NCBI RefSeq assembly: GCF_051201035.1
Contig: NZ_JBPODR010000009.1
Location: forward strand, 31,474 to 95,473
From: Thermoanaerobacterium thermosulfurigenes
GTDB lineage: Bacteria; Bacillota; Thermoanaerobacteria; Thermoanaerobacterales; Thermoanaerobacteraceae
Reading direction: 5' to 3'
DNA: 64,000 bases
This document shows positions 26,863 through 35,988 of this stretch, one piece after another. A model generated the notes under the pieces. The model made no database searches, was not told the DNA's origin, and saw only the letters and a program-made list of their open reading frames with translations. A program made the translations under genes and the position numbers. Numbering within the stretch: position 1 is the first letter of the stretch; each line of letters begins with the position of its first letter.

Positions 26863-27010
26863 AAGGTACACCTCCAATTTTAATTGCTATTCACTAAATT
26901 ATTATTGCTTAAATCAGAATTCTTAAGCAGGTTAATTATTTGACAACTCACTCTAACCATATTTTAGCACCATCTAAGCGATAGTTCAATATTTTAAAGA
27001 TAATTTTCTA

Positions 27011-27991
27011 TTAAAACATAACATCAAGTAAATTTTCTAATGTTATGTTTGAAAAATATTCTCCAATGTCTATTGATGAAAGCGCATTTTTAACATCATT
27101 TTCAGAATGCTTTACACCTTTTAGAATTTCCTCTATATCTTTTACATCTTTCTTTCCAAAGAAATCTCCGTAGATCTTTATGTCTCTTATTATCCCATCA
27201 GACACGTTTAAATTCACTTCTACCGTGCCGCCTGAAAATTTCTTTTCATTTTTTAAATTATAGTCTGGAGACATGCCAAAATTCCATTCCCAAGTATTGT
27301 ACTTCTCATCTCTCAGCTTTTCTATATTTCGTATATTTTCGTCTGTAAATTCGTAAAGGCCACTTCCGCCTGTAGTTAGCCTTATATCGTCCATTATAAG
27401 GTTAATAAATTCCTCTATATCTATAGGCTTTTCCAAATGTTCATTTATGTTGGTCACTCTCTTAGATACAGACTTCACGCCTTTGTCTTCAAATTTTATA
27501 GGTCTCACCTTTAATGCCGCTGATAAATCCGCCATATTTGACGACACCAACAGTGTTCCATGGTGGAGTATCCTGTTTTTATAATAGTACTGCGCATTGC
27601 CTGATATTTTCTTGCCATCGATCGTTATGTCATTTCTACCAGAAAACTCCGCATTTAAAGATAGCTTTCTTAGAACATCAATAATAGGCTGTGTAAATCT
27701 TCTAAAGTCGCTAAACCCATTCAAATCATCGTTTACAATAAAGGTAAAATTCACATTGCCTAAATCGTGAAATACCGCTCCACCTCCAGACAACCTTCTC
27801 ACAACTGGTATATTGTGCTCTTTAACGTAGTCAAGGTTGATCTCAGCCAAAGCATTTTGATTTTTCCCTATTATTATGCTTGGCCTATTTCTCCAAAGCA
27901 TGAAACATTCATCGTTAAATTGCTTTAGCACATATTCCTCTGCCGCTAAATTGAAATAAGGATCTGTGCTCTTGTTGTAGATATAAATCAT
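27011..27991 (-). CDS. lplA: Lipoate-protein ligase A
   Basis: Activates scavenged lipoate with ATP and attaches it to lipoyl domains such as GcvH and the E3 fusion. Motifs: NLAAEEYVL, RRLSGGGAVFHDLGNVNFT, GRNDITIDGKKISGNAQYYY and HHGTLL, plus the C-terminal accessory domain. Start ATG at 27991 (AAAGGGTG upstream) gives 326 aa. It lies 148 bases upstream of lpdA in the same direction, linking lipoate supply to its users. Confidence 0.95.
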   Translation of the reverse strand: MIYIYNKSTDPYFNLAAEEYVLKQFNDECFMLWRNRPSIIIGKNQNALAEINLDYVKEHNIPVVRRLSGGGAVFHDLGNVNFTFIVNDDLNGFSDFRRFTQPIIDVLRKLSLNAEFSGRNDITIDGKKISGNAQYYYKNRILHHGTLLVSSNMADLSAALKVRPIKFEDKGVKSVSKRVTNINEHLEKPIDIEEFINLIMDDIRLTTGGSGLYEFTDENIRNIEKLRDEKYNTWEWNFGMSPDYNLKNEKKFSGGTVEVNLNVSDGIIRDIKIYGDFFGKKDVKDIEEILKGVKHSENDVKNALSSIDIGEYFSNITLENLLDVMF

Positions 27992-28065
27992 AGTGTACAC
28001 CCTTTCTCAAAACAAACTACTTCATACATTAAGTATAACACAAATCTGAAAACTATAAAAAAAAT

Positions 28066-28089
28066 AAAAAAGTGGCTTGAAAGCCACAT
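28066..28089 (-). terminator. Intrinsic terminator of htrA
   Basis: GTGGCTT and AAGCCAC (28072-28078, 28081-28087) form a tight stem; a long A-run at 28056-28071 is a U-tract on the minus strand. It lies just after the htrA stop. Confidence 0.85.
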
Positions 28090-28097
28090 CAAACTCA

Positions 28098-29324
28098 TTA
28101 TTGTCCATTTGAACCTGATAGTTTCACATTGACTGTAAGTGTTTGACCGTTTCTCCAAATTGTCACGCTTATCACATCGCCAACATTGTGTTTATTTAAA
28201 ATATTTTCAAGTTGATTAAATGTGGTTACATTAGTTCTATCTACAGCGGTTATTATATCACCTGCTTGAAGACCTGCAGCATCAGCACCGCTTCCTTGCT
28301 GCACTTGTGCAATATAAAGTCCTACCGGTATATTGTATTGATTTGCTTGCTGCCTCGTTATTTGTTGCACGCTTACACCTATAACAGGCCTTTCAACATA
28401 TCCCTTTTGAATAAGCTCTTCAATTATAGGTTTTGCCTCGTTTATAGGTATAGCAAAACCCATTCCTTCAAGCGGCACACTTTGACTTTGAAATAGACCA
28501 AAAGGATCCCCAGAACTTGAATCGCCAGTTGATGTAAGCTTTATGCTTGTTATTCCTATCACTTCACCGATGCTATTTACAAGAGGTCCTCCACTGTTTC
28601 CCGGATTTATTGCAGCATCTGTCTGGATAAGATTTACCGGGCCATAATCACTTTGCAAATTTCGATTTAAACCACTTATGATGCCTGCTGTCGCCGTTCC
28701 AGCAAAACTGTCACCCAATGGATTTCCTATAGCTACTGCTAATTCTCCTACTTCAAGCTTTGATGAATCTCCTAATTTTGCAGGTGTCAAATTTGTAGCA
28801 TTTATCTTTAAAACCGCAAGATCAGTTCTTGAATCTTTACCTATCAATTGTGCAGGAAATTTCCTTCCGTCAGATAAGTTTACGGTTATCTTTGATGCAC
28901 CTTCTACAACATGATCATTTGTGACAATGTGGCCTTCCGAATCTATGATTATTCCAGAGCCGCTTCCTTCCTCAACATAAGAATTGCCACCGTATCCATA
29001 AGCCCCATAACCATTAATATATGTATCTATGCCGACAACAGATGGGCTTACAGCCTTCACAATGTTTGTAATCAAATTAAAATTGTTGTTGTCAGATGAA
29101 AGCGGTAAATACCTATTCACAACTTGAGTATTGCCTGTATCAACATATTTGACAATTCCTGCTCCTAAAGCACCACCAGCCAATGCAGCAACAAGTGCTA
29201 CAGCTACAAATGACATAAACATTTTTCTTCTATATCTTTTAACCATCTTGCCTAAACTTTTTTTATCATTTTTTGGATTGACATCAGGAAGCCTGTAATT
29301 TTCAAAACCATTGTTGAACTCCAT
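28098..29324 (-). CDS. htrA: HtrA/DegP-family membrane-anchored serine protease
   Basis: A 408-aa envelope protease: cytoplasmic N-terminus, one membrane segment (about residues 35-57), trypsin-like domain with His138 (TNDHVV), Asp168 (RTDLAV) and Ser244 (NPGNSGGPL), then one PDZ domain from about residue 305. It degrades or refolds misfolded exported proteins. The ribosome site AAGGAGG and ATG at 29324 are clear. The promoter carries three 11-bp tandem repeats (29379-29407) shared with the secreted-protein and efflux genes in this window, which suggests control by an envelope-stress two-component system. Confidence 0.95.
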   Translation of the reverse strand: MEFNNGFENYRLPDVNPKNDKKSLGKMVKRYRRKMFMSFVAVALVAALAGGALGAGIVKYVDTGNTQVVNRYLPLSSDNNNFNLITNIVKAVSPSVVGIDTYINGYGAYGYGGNSYVEEGSGSGIIIDSEGHIVTNDHVVEGASKITVNLSDGRKFPAQLIGKDSRTDLAVLKINATNLTPAKLGDSSKLEVGELAVAIGNPLGDSFAGTATAGIISGLNRNLQSDYGPVNLIQTDAAINPGNSGGPLVNSIGEVIGITSIKLTSTGDSSSGDPFGLFQSQSVPLEGMGFAIPINEAKPIIEELIQKGYVERPVIGVSVQQITRQQANQYNIPVGLYIAQVQQGSGADAAGLQAGDIITAVDRTNVTTFNQLENILNKHNVGDVISVTIWRNGQTLTVNVKLSGSNGQ

Positions 29325-29378
29325 TTACACCAACCTCCTTACAATTTTTTCTTTTCATGATTATATTATAAATAACAT

Positions 29379-29407
29379 TTTTTAAGAATTTGTGAATACT
29401 TTGTAAA
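29379..29407 (-). promoter_or_regulatory. Tandem 11-bp response-regulator repeats upstream of htrA
   Basis: On the minus strand TTTACAA, TTCACAA and TTAAAAA begin exactly 11 bases apart (29401-29407, 29390-29396, 29379-29385). Overlapping TATAAT-type -10 elements follow at 29360-29370. The pattern is that of an OmpR/PhoB-type activator site replacing the -35. Confidence 0.6.
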
Positions 29408-29496
29408 TATTTTTTTACGTTTAAAAAAAATAATACCATCCTTATATAGGATAGCTTAATTTTAATTCCTATGAACATGTTAAAAGTTAAATATAG

Positions 29497-29905
29497 ACCT
29501 GTCATCATACCTGACAACTGCACAATTCCAAGCGTTTTCATGCTGTCTATCGTAGGCATCATTCCTGTTTTAATAGCTATTTTTAATATTTTTTGTGATG
29601 CTTGTCTTGAATTGGCTCCCAAAGCAAGGTATGTTTCAATTTCGTGTCTTCTGTTTTTTACCTCATCTTTAAGCCTTGACACTGTCAAACCTGATGAAAC
29701 CATTGCATTGCCTATTATCATACCAGATACAGGAATCACCTCCTGCGGTCTAAAATGAATGCTACCAAATAATATAAGTGCTGTAAGTGTGATAGCAGCA
29801 CCAAATGCAATAGATATCGTGTTGGATCAATAAGCCTATTTATTAATTTTATAAAGGTAGACTTGCCAGCGCCAGACGGCCCTATTATTGTATATATATA
29901 ACCTA
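29497..29905 (-). pseudogene. Relic of a fetAB-type ABC exporter (ATPase fragment joined to permease fragment)
   Basis: From the upstream side, a short ABC-ATPase piece reads YTIIGPSGAGKSTFIKLINR (Walker A) and breaks off within about 10 residues. It is followed, in another frame, by ISIAFGAAITLTALILFG, EVIPVSGMIIGNAMV, LKDEVKNRRHEIETYLALGA and MKTLGIVQLSGMMTG, the centre of a FetB/UPF0014 permease. The permease then loses similarity, and the ATPase lacks its N-terminus and everything past Walker A. Several deletions must have occurred. FetAB exports iron in E. coli. Confidence 0.75.
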
Positions 29906-29937
29906 AAGAAATTTCGATTTTTAAAAAATACTCTCTC

Positions 29938-31137
29938 TTACATTACTGATTCTTTATTTTCCTGAAATCGACTTAAACTTAATATAGCTGCAATTAAAGC
30001 TGCAGATGTAAGCCCAAGAACACCACCAAACCAAAATGGCGCATCTGGACTTATATGTACCCACATAGCTCCTGCTATAATAGATGCCAGCAATAATCCT
30101 ATGCCTTGCATCATACCATAAATACCCAATACTGTACCTTTATACTCATCAGGGGATACTTCAGCTACAAATGCCCGCTCAGCACCGCTTATAAATGCTG
30201 TATAAGCTCCATAAAATATAAATAAAAGAAAAATTACGATTTTTGAATTAGACAACGCAAATCCTAAATAGACAAGTCCATAAATGGCATAACCAGAAAC
30301 CAAAATTAATCGCCTGCCAAATTTATCTGACAACTTTCCAGAGGGAATGGCAATTAATGATGTGGAAACATTAAATACGAGATAAAGAAGCATGACGTAT
30401 GATAAAGAAAAGCCCAAGTTCTGTGCTTTCAAAAGAAGAAAAGTATTTGATGAATTTCCAAGGTTGAAAATGAACATAACAGCCAAATAGAGCTTTAATT
30501 TTAAGCTCAAATTTAAATTTTTGAATGTCAATTTTTCATTTTTTTGTTTCTTATTTTTATCCTCTTTTATAAAAGGAATAATCATAATACCAAGAATAGC
30601 AGGTATAATCGACCATATAAATGCAAATCTATAGTTTAGCCCAATTGTTACTATGATAAAAGCAATAAAAGCTCCTAAAGATGATCCAGCCATATCAAGC
30701 ATTTTGTGAAGTCCATAAGATCCGCCAAGTTTATCCTTTTCGCTGGATTGCGCAATAAGAGCATCTCGCGGTGCAGTTCGTATGCCCTTTCCTGTGCGAT
30801 CTATAATTCGCGCTATTAAAACGCCTACCCATGATCCTGCTAAAAGGAGAAGTATTTTATAGATAACTGAAGCTGAATATCCGATAAAAGTTATCCCCTT
30901 TTTATTGTGATATTTGTCACCTATGTAACCGCTAAAAACCTTTAAAATCGATGCTATACTTTCAGCAATACCTTCAATAATTCCTACAATTGCGGGCGAA
31001 GCCCCAAGTGTTGCAGTTAGGAAAAGCGGAACTATCGGATATACCATTTCTGTACTCATATCAATTAACATGCTTACCATGCCTATCAGTACAATATTTG
31101 ATATAACAACTTCCTTTTTTGAATTTATCATAATCAA
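29938..31137 (-). CDS. MFS transporter
   Basis: A 399-aa carrier with about 12 membrane segments, a central basic loop (KEDKNKKQKNEK) separating the two halves, and MFS motif A-like sequences (GYIGDKYHNKKG, GKLSDKFGRR). GKGIRTAPRDALIAQS resembles the YfkF/multidrug-type subgroup. The start is a TTG with AGGAGG six bases upstream, or the ATG two codons later. The substrate cannot be told. It lies ahead of the fetAB relic, so the two may once have formed one operon. Confidence 0.85.
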   Translation of the reverse strand: MIMINSKKEVVISNIVLIGMVSMLIDMSTEMVYPIVPLFLTATLGASPAIVGIIEGIAESIASILKVFSGYIGDKYHNKKGITFIGYSASVIYKILLLLAGSWVGVLIARIIDRTGKGIRTAPRDALIAQSSEKDKLGGSYGLHKMLDMAGSSLGAFIAFIIVTIGLNYRFAFIWSIIPAILGIMIIPFIKEDKNKKQKNEKLTFKNLNLSLKLKLYLAVMFIFNLGNSSNTFLLLKAQNLGFSLSYVMLLYLVFNVSTSLIAIPSGKLSDKFGRRLILVSGYAIYGLVYLGFALSNSKIVIFLLFIFYGAYTAFISGAERAFVAEVSPDEYKGTVLGIYGMMQGIGLLLASIIAGAMWVHISPDAPFWFGGVLGLTSAALIAAILSLSRFQENKESVM

Positions 31138-31274
31138 TTGACTCCTCCTAAAAAATTTTTATCTGTTCCGTATTAACTTATAACAAATACATGTGAACTT
31201 GTTAATATAATTTTAATTTAACTTACAGTATTTTTGCAAATAATTTGTAGAAAAAATAAAAATTTTAATAAAAA

Positions 31275-31308
31275 AGCTATCCTTATATCATGGATAGCTT
31301 CTTTTTTT
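31275..31308 (-). terminator. Intrinsic terminator of the DUF1847 gene
   Basis: AAGCTATCC (31275-31283) pairs with GGATAGCTT (31293-31301); an A-run gives a U-tract on the minus strand. Confidence 0.85.
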
Positions 31309-31900
31309 ATTCCTCAAGTGCTTTTACAGGGCAATGACTGTACTTCCTGTCCTTAGCGACTAAAGTTGTTACATATGCTTTAGAATTTTTATTAAACAAT
31401 ATATCGTGTCCAACGCAAAGCCCAACAACCACATTTAATTCTGTATTTTCTTTGTTCATAATTTCGGCTTGTGTAATAGGATTGCATGTTGCAATGAATT
31501 TATCCCTCTTTTTCTCTATCCCAATTTCTTTTACATCGACTGATCCTACTTTACAACACACAGGTACTACAGTTACATCGTATTTATTAAGCATCTTGAC
31601 AAATTTCTTTGCCTCTTTTTCCAGTGAATAGCAAAAAGCAACACCTATTTTCTTCATACCCATTTTCATAATTAAATTGATTATTTCTTCTGCTCTGCTC
31701 CTTAATTCGCCATTTTCGTCAACAGGAAGTGTATTTGCTATTTTCATAATCTTATTTACATTTTCGTCATTATTGTATTTTTCAATTGAATCATTGATAA
31801 TATCTTTTTCCATAACTGTAGGACAATTCTTAGGAAAATTATCATCACCTTTTGCGCAAGGCTTATTAGGACATACTGCACAAGAAAATATCGAATCCAT
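31307..31900 (-). CDS. DUF1847 cysteine-rich metal-binding protein
   Basis: A 197-aa protein with an N-terminal CAVCPNKPCAKGDDNFPKNCP, which is a likely Fe-S or zinc site, and further cysteine motifs PVCCKVGSVD, ATCNPITQAE, GLCVGHDILF and SHCPVKAL. This pattern marks the DUF1847 family of anaerobes, whose function is not established. The ribosome site AAGGAGTG precedes the ATG. It stands alone upstream of a terminator and downstream of the two-component system. Confidence 0.85.
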   Translation of the reverse strand: MDSIFSCAVCPNKPCAKGDDNFPKNCPTVMEKDIINDSIEKYNNDENVNKIMKIANTLPVDENGELRSRAEEIINLIMKMGMKKIGVAFCYSLEKEAKKFVKMLNKYDVTVVPVCCKVGSVDVKEIGIEKKRDKFIATCNPITQAEIMNKENTELNVVVGLCVGHDILFNKNSKAYVTTLVAKDRKYSHCPVKALEE

Positions 31901-31974
31901 AAAATCACTCCTTGTATACTGTATTCAATATTATTATATCACATACCTCTCCCATTGTATAGGGGATACTGCAA

Positions 31975-33324
31975 TTATATAGCTACTTTATCTAAAGTAA
32001 AATAAAACGAAGTACCTTTATCTATCTCGCTCTCTATATAATATTCACTGCCATGCAAATCCAATATTTCTTTTACTATTGCAAGACCTAACCCTGTACC
32101 TTTATTATCAACTTTATAAAACTTCTCAAAAACATTTTGCAGCTTTTCTTTCTCTATTCCTTTACCCGTATCTGATACAATAACTTTCACATGATTATTT
32201 TCTAATATCGAAGAAATAGTAATTAAACCCCCTTTATTAATACTTTTTATCGAATTGCTCAAAAGATTCATTATAACCCTTCTAATTAGTTCAGCATCTC
32301 CATTTACAATTACATCAAGATTCTCCGTGACAATATTTATATTTTTACCTTGCAGCAATGGTTCAAAGCTTAAAACCACATCATCAACTAAATTTTTTAA
32401 ATTAAAAGACGATATCTTTAGTTTCACTAAACCTGATTGAAGCTTTGATAATGATAAAACATCATCTATCATTTTTGACATTCGATCGACTTCATTTAAC
32501 GCAGCATTTAAATATTTGTTTCTTTTTTCTTTATCATCACCATAAAAGTCCAATAGCATCTCACAGTATCCTTTTATAAGCCCTAAAGGCGTCTTAAGGT
32601 CATGAGTTATATTGGCAATTAAATCTCTTTTAAATTTCTCTGCTTTACTGAGATTTTCTGCCATGCTATTCATAGACATAGCGAGATCTTCTAATTCATC
32701 ATTTGTCTTTACATCTAATTTCACGTCAAGATTCCCAGATGCTATATTTTGCGCTGCATATTTTAAATCATCAATTGGCTTTGTCAGCCTTTTTGACATG
32801 ATAATTGACATAATGATTATTACAATAATACATATTAGTAGCATCAAAAAAAATTCACTTTTAAATATCATGGCAGTATCATCAATAGTCGATAGAGGAA
32901 TAGTCAATACCAGTTTTGCGTTTTGCTTATTGTATGAAAATGATCTTATAACCGCAAGAGACTCTACACCAATTGATGGATGCGTAAATTCTACCACACT
33001 TAATTTTTCATCAGTATTAAGAAAAGTTTTTGGCAACCCTATTCCATAGCCTTGTCCGTTTCCACGAGTTCCAAAAATCAATATACCTGTATCAGTTACT
33101 GCAATTACTTTTGAATTGGATTCTTCAATAAGCTCATTAGCAGTCTTATCATCATTTTTAGATAACGCATTGGCAATTTCTAAGCTGTAGTTTTTTAGCT
33201 GGTTAATCTTATAATAAGTGTATATCTTACCTATAAAGACGACTTGAGATAAATAAAACAATAAAAAGATTATTCCTGTTATAATCAGATACGTAATAAA
33301 AAGCTTTTTTCTTATGCCTCTCAC
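31975..33324 (-). CDS. Sensor histidine kinase
   Basis: A membrane kinase of about 449 aa: first membrane segment at about residues 10-30, an extracellular domain of roughly 130 residues, second segment at about 160-180, HAMP domain, HisKA with the phosphoryl-accepting histidine in ANITHDLKTPLG, and an HATPase domain (NLLSNSIKS, DTGKGI, GTGLGLAI). The GTG at 33322-33324, eight bases after AGGTGG and just past the regulator's stop codon, is the preferred start. It phosphorylates the response regulator encoded upstream. Confidence 0.94.
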   Translation of the reverse strand: MRGIRKKLFITYLIITGIIFLLFYLSQVVFIGKIYTYYKINQLKNYSLEIANALSKNDDKTANELIEESNSKVIAVTDTGILIFGTRGNGQGYGIGLPKTFLNTDEKLSVVEFTHPSIGVESLAVIRSFSYNKQNAKLVLTIPLSTIDDTAMIFKSEFFLMLLICIIVIIIMSIIMSKRLTKPIDDLKYAAQNIASGNLDVKLDVKTNDELEDLAMSMNSMAENLSKAEKFKRDLIANITHDLKTPLGLIKGYCEMLLDFYGDDKEKRNKYLNAALNEVDRMSKMIDDVLSLSKLQSGLVKLKISSFNLKNLVDDVVLSFEPLLQGKNINIVTENLDVIVNGDAELIRRVIMNLLSNSIKSINKGGLITISSILENNHVKVIVSDTGKGIEKEKLQNVFEKFYKVDNKGTGLGLAIVKEILDLHGSEYYIESEIDKGTSFYFTLDKVAI

Positions 33325-33325
33325 T

Positions 33326-33994
33326 TTAATCACCACCTAATTTATATCCATAACCCCATACTGTTTTTATAATGTCCCTTTTATCGCCAAGTTTTTCTCT
33401 CAATTGCTTTATATGTGTATCGACTGTCCTTAAATCGCCAAAAAATTCATATCCCCAAACAATATTAAGGCATTTCTCACGGCTTAATGCCTTACCCATG
33501 TTTTGTGCAAGTAAACTTAAAAGATCAAATTCTTTTGGAGTAAGGTCTATTTTCTTTCCATCAACTTTAACAACTCTTGAATCAGTATCAATAGTAATGC
33601 CTGAAAAAGATATTAAATTATCCGATTCAGTCCATTTAGATCTCGATAAAATAGCTTTTATCCTTGCTATGACTTCTCTAGGGCTAAATGGTTTAACTAC
33701 GTAATCATCAGCGCCAAGCTCAAATCCTAAAAGTCTGTCGTATTCTTCACTTCGAGCGGTTATCATCATCACAGGTATTTTAGATGATTCTCTTATTGTC
33801 TTTAAAACATTCCAACCACTCATATCTGGCAACATTACATCCAACAAAACTATATCAAAAGAGTTATTTTTAAACATATTTATTCCTGTACTGCCATCTT
33901 CAGCAAATAAAGCATCAAAATTATTTTTCTCTAAGTAAGTTTTTAAAATGTCCCTCATTCCTTCCTCGTCTTCAATGACTAACACCTTTGCCAT
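33326..33994 (-). CDS. OmpR/PhoB-family response regulator
   Basis: A 222-aa regulator: receiver domain with phosphorylation site Asp52 (LLDVMLP) and Lys in VVKPFSPRE, then a winged-helix DNA-binding domain (LTPKEFDLLSLLAQ, VDTHIKQLREKLG, TVWGYGYKL). A TTG one codon earlier is an alternative start. The divergent secreted-protein gene has four 11-bp tandem repeats at 34038-34081, and the same kind of repeats precede htrA, the second secreted-protein gene and the efflux operon; these are the probable targets of this regulator. Confidence 0.95.
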   Translation of the reverse strand: MAKVLVIEDEEGMRDILKTYLEKNNFDALFAEDGSTGINMFKNNSFDIVLLDVMLPDMSGWNVLKTIRESSKIPVMMITARSEEYDRLLGFELGADDYVVKPFSPREVIARIKAILSRSKWTESDNLISFSGITIDTDSRVVKVDGKKIDLTPKEFDLLSLLAQNMGKALSREKCLNIVWGYEFFGDLRTVDTHIKQLREKLGDKRDIIKTVWGYGYKLGGD

Positions 33995-34037
33995 CAATGA
34001 AACACCTCCAACTTTAGTTTACATATTTTAAAAATCA

Positions 34038-34104
34038 TTTACAACACAATCAAAAAATCTTCACAAAAACATCACAATTTCATTAAAGATGTATCAAATA
34101 TAAT
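34038..34104 (+). promoter_or_regulatory. Tandem 11-bp repeats and -10 element between regulator and secreted-protein gene
   Basis: In an 11-base register: TTTACAACACA, ATCAAAAAATC, TTCACAAAAAC and ATCACAATTTC (34038-34081), with a weaker unit to 34092 and TATAAT at 34099-34104. No good -35 is present, as in PhoB-type activated promoters. Confidence 0.6.
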
Positions 34105-34153
34105 GGGTAAAATAAAAGTGTAAGATAAATAAATTTTGAAAGGAGATGTTTTT

Positions 34154-34666
34154 ATGAACATCAAAAAATTAGTAGCATCAATCATGGTAGGAGGTTTACT
34201 TTTAACAGGCATTGCTGCATATGCAGAAACAGCAAATAACAATTCGCCTCAAACAAACACATCGTATACTGCACCAAGGTATGGCAGAGCTCAAATGGTA
34301 GATTTTATGGCAAATCTTTTAGGAAAGTCTACAGACGAAACATTGAAACTTCTAAATTCCGGTAAGACACTGGAACAAATAGCGGTTGAAAATGGCGTAA
34401 AATTAGAAGACTTCAAAAATGCTTTGTTAAAACAAAAAACCGACTATATAGACCAAATGGTTAAAAATGGTGTAATTACAGAAGAAAGAGCAACAGAGCT
34501 AAAATCACTACTTAAAGAAAGGATAAATGCATGTGATGGTACTGGCAATGGTGGTACAGGACTTGGAATAGGCTTTGGAAGAAATGGAATGTCAGGTAAT
34601 GGATATGGCAAAGGACATGGAGCAGGTTTCGGTAAAAATATACATTTTCAATCAGAAAATAACTGA
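34154..34666 (+). CDS. Small secreted protein, DUF2680-like
   Basis: A 170-aa protein with a signal peptide (MNIKKLVASIMVGGLLLTG, cleavage near AYAE). The mature part has a helical repeat module around residues 50-125 (LLGKSTDETLKLLNSG, GKTLEQIAVENGVKLEDFKNALL, VKNGVITEERATELKSLLKER), a pattern seen in DUF2680/YckD-like proteins, then a Gly-rich tail. Start is the ATG at 34154 with AAAGGAG upstream. It lies divergent to the response regulator and carries the 11-bp repeats, so it is a likely envelope-stress target. Function unknown. Confidence 0.8.
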   Translation: MNIKKLVASIMVGGLLLTGIAAYAETANNNSPQTNTSYTAPRYGRAQMVDFMANLLGKSTDETLKLLNSGKTLEQIAVENGVKLEDFKNALLKQKTDYIDQMVKNGVITEERATELKSLLKERINACDGTGNGGTGLGIGFGRNGMSGNGYGKGHGAGFGKNIHFQSENN

Positions 34667-34707
34667 TCCCTAATGATTGGCACTAAACAATTTATCGATT
34701 CATATAA

Positions 34708-34741
34708 TATGGTCGTAGGAATTTATCCCACGACCATATTA
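34708..34741 (+). terminator. Intrinsic terminator of the secreted-protein gene
   Basis: AATATGGTCGT and ACGACCATATT pair around an inner GG...CC and a short loop, followed by an AT-rich stretch. The symmetric arms may also serve the convergent MBL gene. Confidence 0.7.
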
Positions 34742-34750
34742 TTTATATTT

Positions 34751-35572
34751 TTACAAAATTATAGATGAACTGGTAGTCAAATAAGATATCCTGTCTCCTA
34801 AAATTTGCTTCATGATTCCGTACTCATCTATACCTGTACAATGACCTGTATAAATATATTGTATATCATAATCTTTCATTGTTTCTGAAATATTCACAAT
34901 GTCTTCTTCAGTCATCCCCTTTAAATGAAATCCACCAATAAGTGATTTTATTTTATAGCCCTTAAATTTACTTTCTGCTGTATACAGTATATTTAAAATG
35001 CCTAAATGCGAGCATCCTGTAATTATGTTTATACAGTCGTTCTCTTTAACAACAACAAATATTTCATCCAAAAAACTATCTTTTATTTTTGTATTATCTT
35101 TTTCAACTAAAAAATTTTTAGTCGTAAAATCGTTGTTGTATTTCTCATCAATACTGTTAACTACGAAAAAATCTTTTTCCACTTCTGCATCTTCATGAAT
35201 TAGCACAAAATTTCCTTTGTTTTTTTCGTATAATGACAAATCAAAACCTATTTCATCAATTGTGCCATTTTTACGTACAGCATATTTTCTATTAAGTATC
35301 TTATGATTTGCATAAATGCGCACGTCTTTATTTTCCTCCAAGAGATTTTTAAGTCCACCAACATGATCATAATGACCATGTGTCAGTATTACCTTGTTTA
35401 CATCCTTTAGGTTTATACCCATCAATCCAGAATTTATAATAAAGTTGCCACTCTGCCCCGTATCTACCAAAACTGATTTGTCTTCTTTTTTTAAAAGCAT
35501 TGATAAACCGTGTTCAGCTAAGAAACCTTTTTTATAAACTACATTTTCAATTAACACTTGTAATTCCATCAA
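34751..35572 (-). CDS. Metallo-beta-lactamase-fold hydrolase
   Basis: A 273-aa MBL protein with metal-ligand motif LTHGHYDHVGG (about residues 62-72), GCSHLGI near residue 187, and a late TGHCTG. It resembles the family annotated as aminobenzene-phosphate (methanopterin precursor) synthase in archaea; in clostridia these sit near MinD/NifX genes and their substrate is unknown. It is the last gene of the NifX-MinD operon, behind an intercistronic hairpin. Confidence 0.85.
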   Translation of the reverse strand: MMELQVLIENVVYKKGFLAEHGLSMLLKKEDKSVLVDTGQSGNFIINSGLMGINLKDVNKVILTHGHYDHVGGLKNLLEENKDVRIYANHKILNRKYAVRKNGTIDEIGFDLSLYEKNKGNFVLIHEDAEVEKDFFVVNSIDEKYNNDFTTKNFLVEKDNTKIKDSFLDEIFVVVKENDCINIITGCSHLGILNILYTAESKFKGYKIKSLIGGFHLKGMTEEDIVNISETMKDYDIQYIYTGHCTGIDEYGIMKQILGDRISYLTTSSSIIL

Positions 35573-35595
35573 AACACCTCTTTTCCATAAAATTA

Positions 35596-35625
35596 AGGAC
35601 TATCTACAAGAGAGTAGACAGTCCT
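35596..35625 (-). terminator. Intercistronic hairpin between NifX-like and MBL genes
   Basis: AGGACTGTCTAC and GTAGATAGTCCT form a 12-bp stem with one G-U pair and a six-base loop on the minus strand, followed by UAAUUUU. It probably attenuates expression of the MBL gene. Confidence 0.65.
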
Positions 35626-35631
35626 CATTTT

Positions 35632-35988
35632 TTAGTCTTCACAGTGTCCTTCATGCTCATGTTTTTCACATGCACTACCTGTAGATATCAACGTTCCATC
35701 TATATATCTCTTTACAACATCTTCAGCATCGCCAGATGCTCCTGTAATAACATCAATGCCGTAAGAATTGAACAAATCTATTGCACTGGAACCCATTCCA
35801 CCTGAAATGATGCATTCAACACCTTTGTCTTTCAAAAATGCCGGCAAATATCCTGGCCTATGTCCAGGATTTTCAATAAAATTGGCATTTACTATTTTAT
35901 CTCCTTCAACATTAAAAATCGTAAATCCTTCACAATGTCCAAAATGCATTGAAACATTTCTTCCATCAGTAGCAACAGCTATCTTCAT
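35632..35988 (-). CDS. NifX/NifB-type (dinitrogenase FeMo-cofactor) domain protein
   Basis: A 118-aa single-domain protein: MKIAVATDGRNVSMHFGHCEGFTIF, CIISGGMGSSAIDLFNSYGI and a His/Cys-rich tail GSACEKHEHEGHCED. The domain binds Fe-S or metal clusters in NifX, NafY and NifB. No nitrogenase genes are present, so this is one of the widespread clostridial versions of unknown function, possibly a carrier of Fe-S clusters or metals. It abuts the MinD gene directly. Confidence 0.88.
   Translation of the reverse strand: MKIAVATDGRNVSMHFGHCEGFTIFNVEGDKIVNANFIENPGHRPGYLPAFLKDKGVECIISGGMGSSAIDLFNSYGIDVITGASGDAEDVVKRYIDGTLISTGSACEKHEHEGHCED

Noticed and set aside
34751..35572. Methanopterin biosynthesis enzyme
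   Set aside because: Only general MBL-fold similarity is visible and no methanopterin genes are present.
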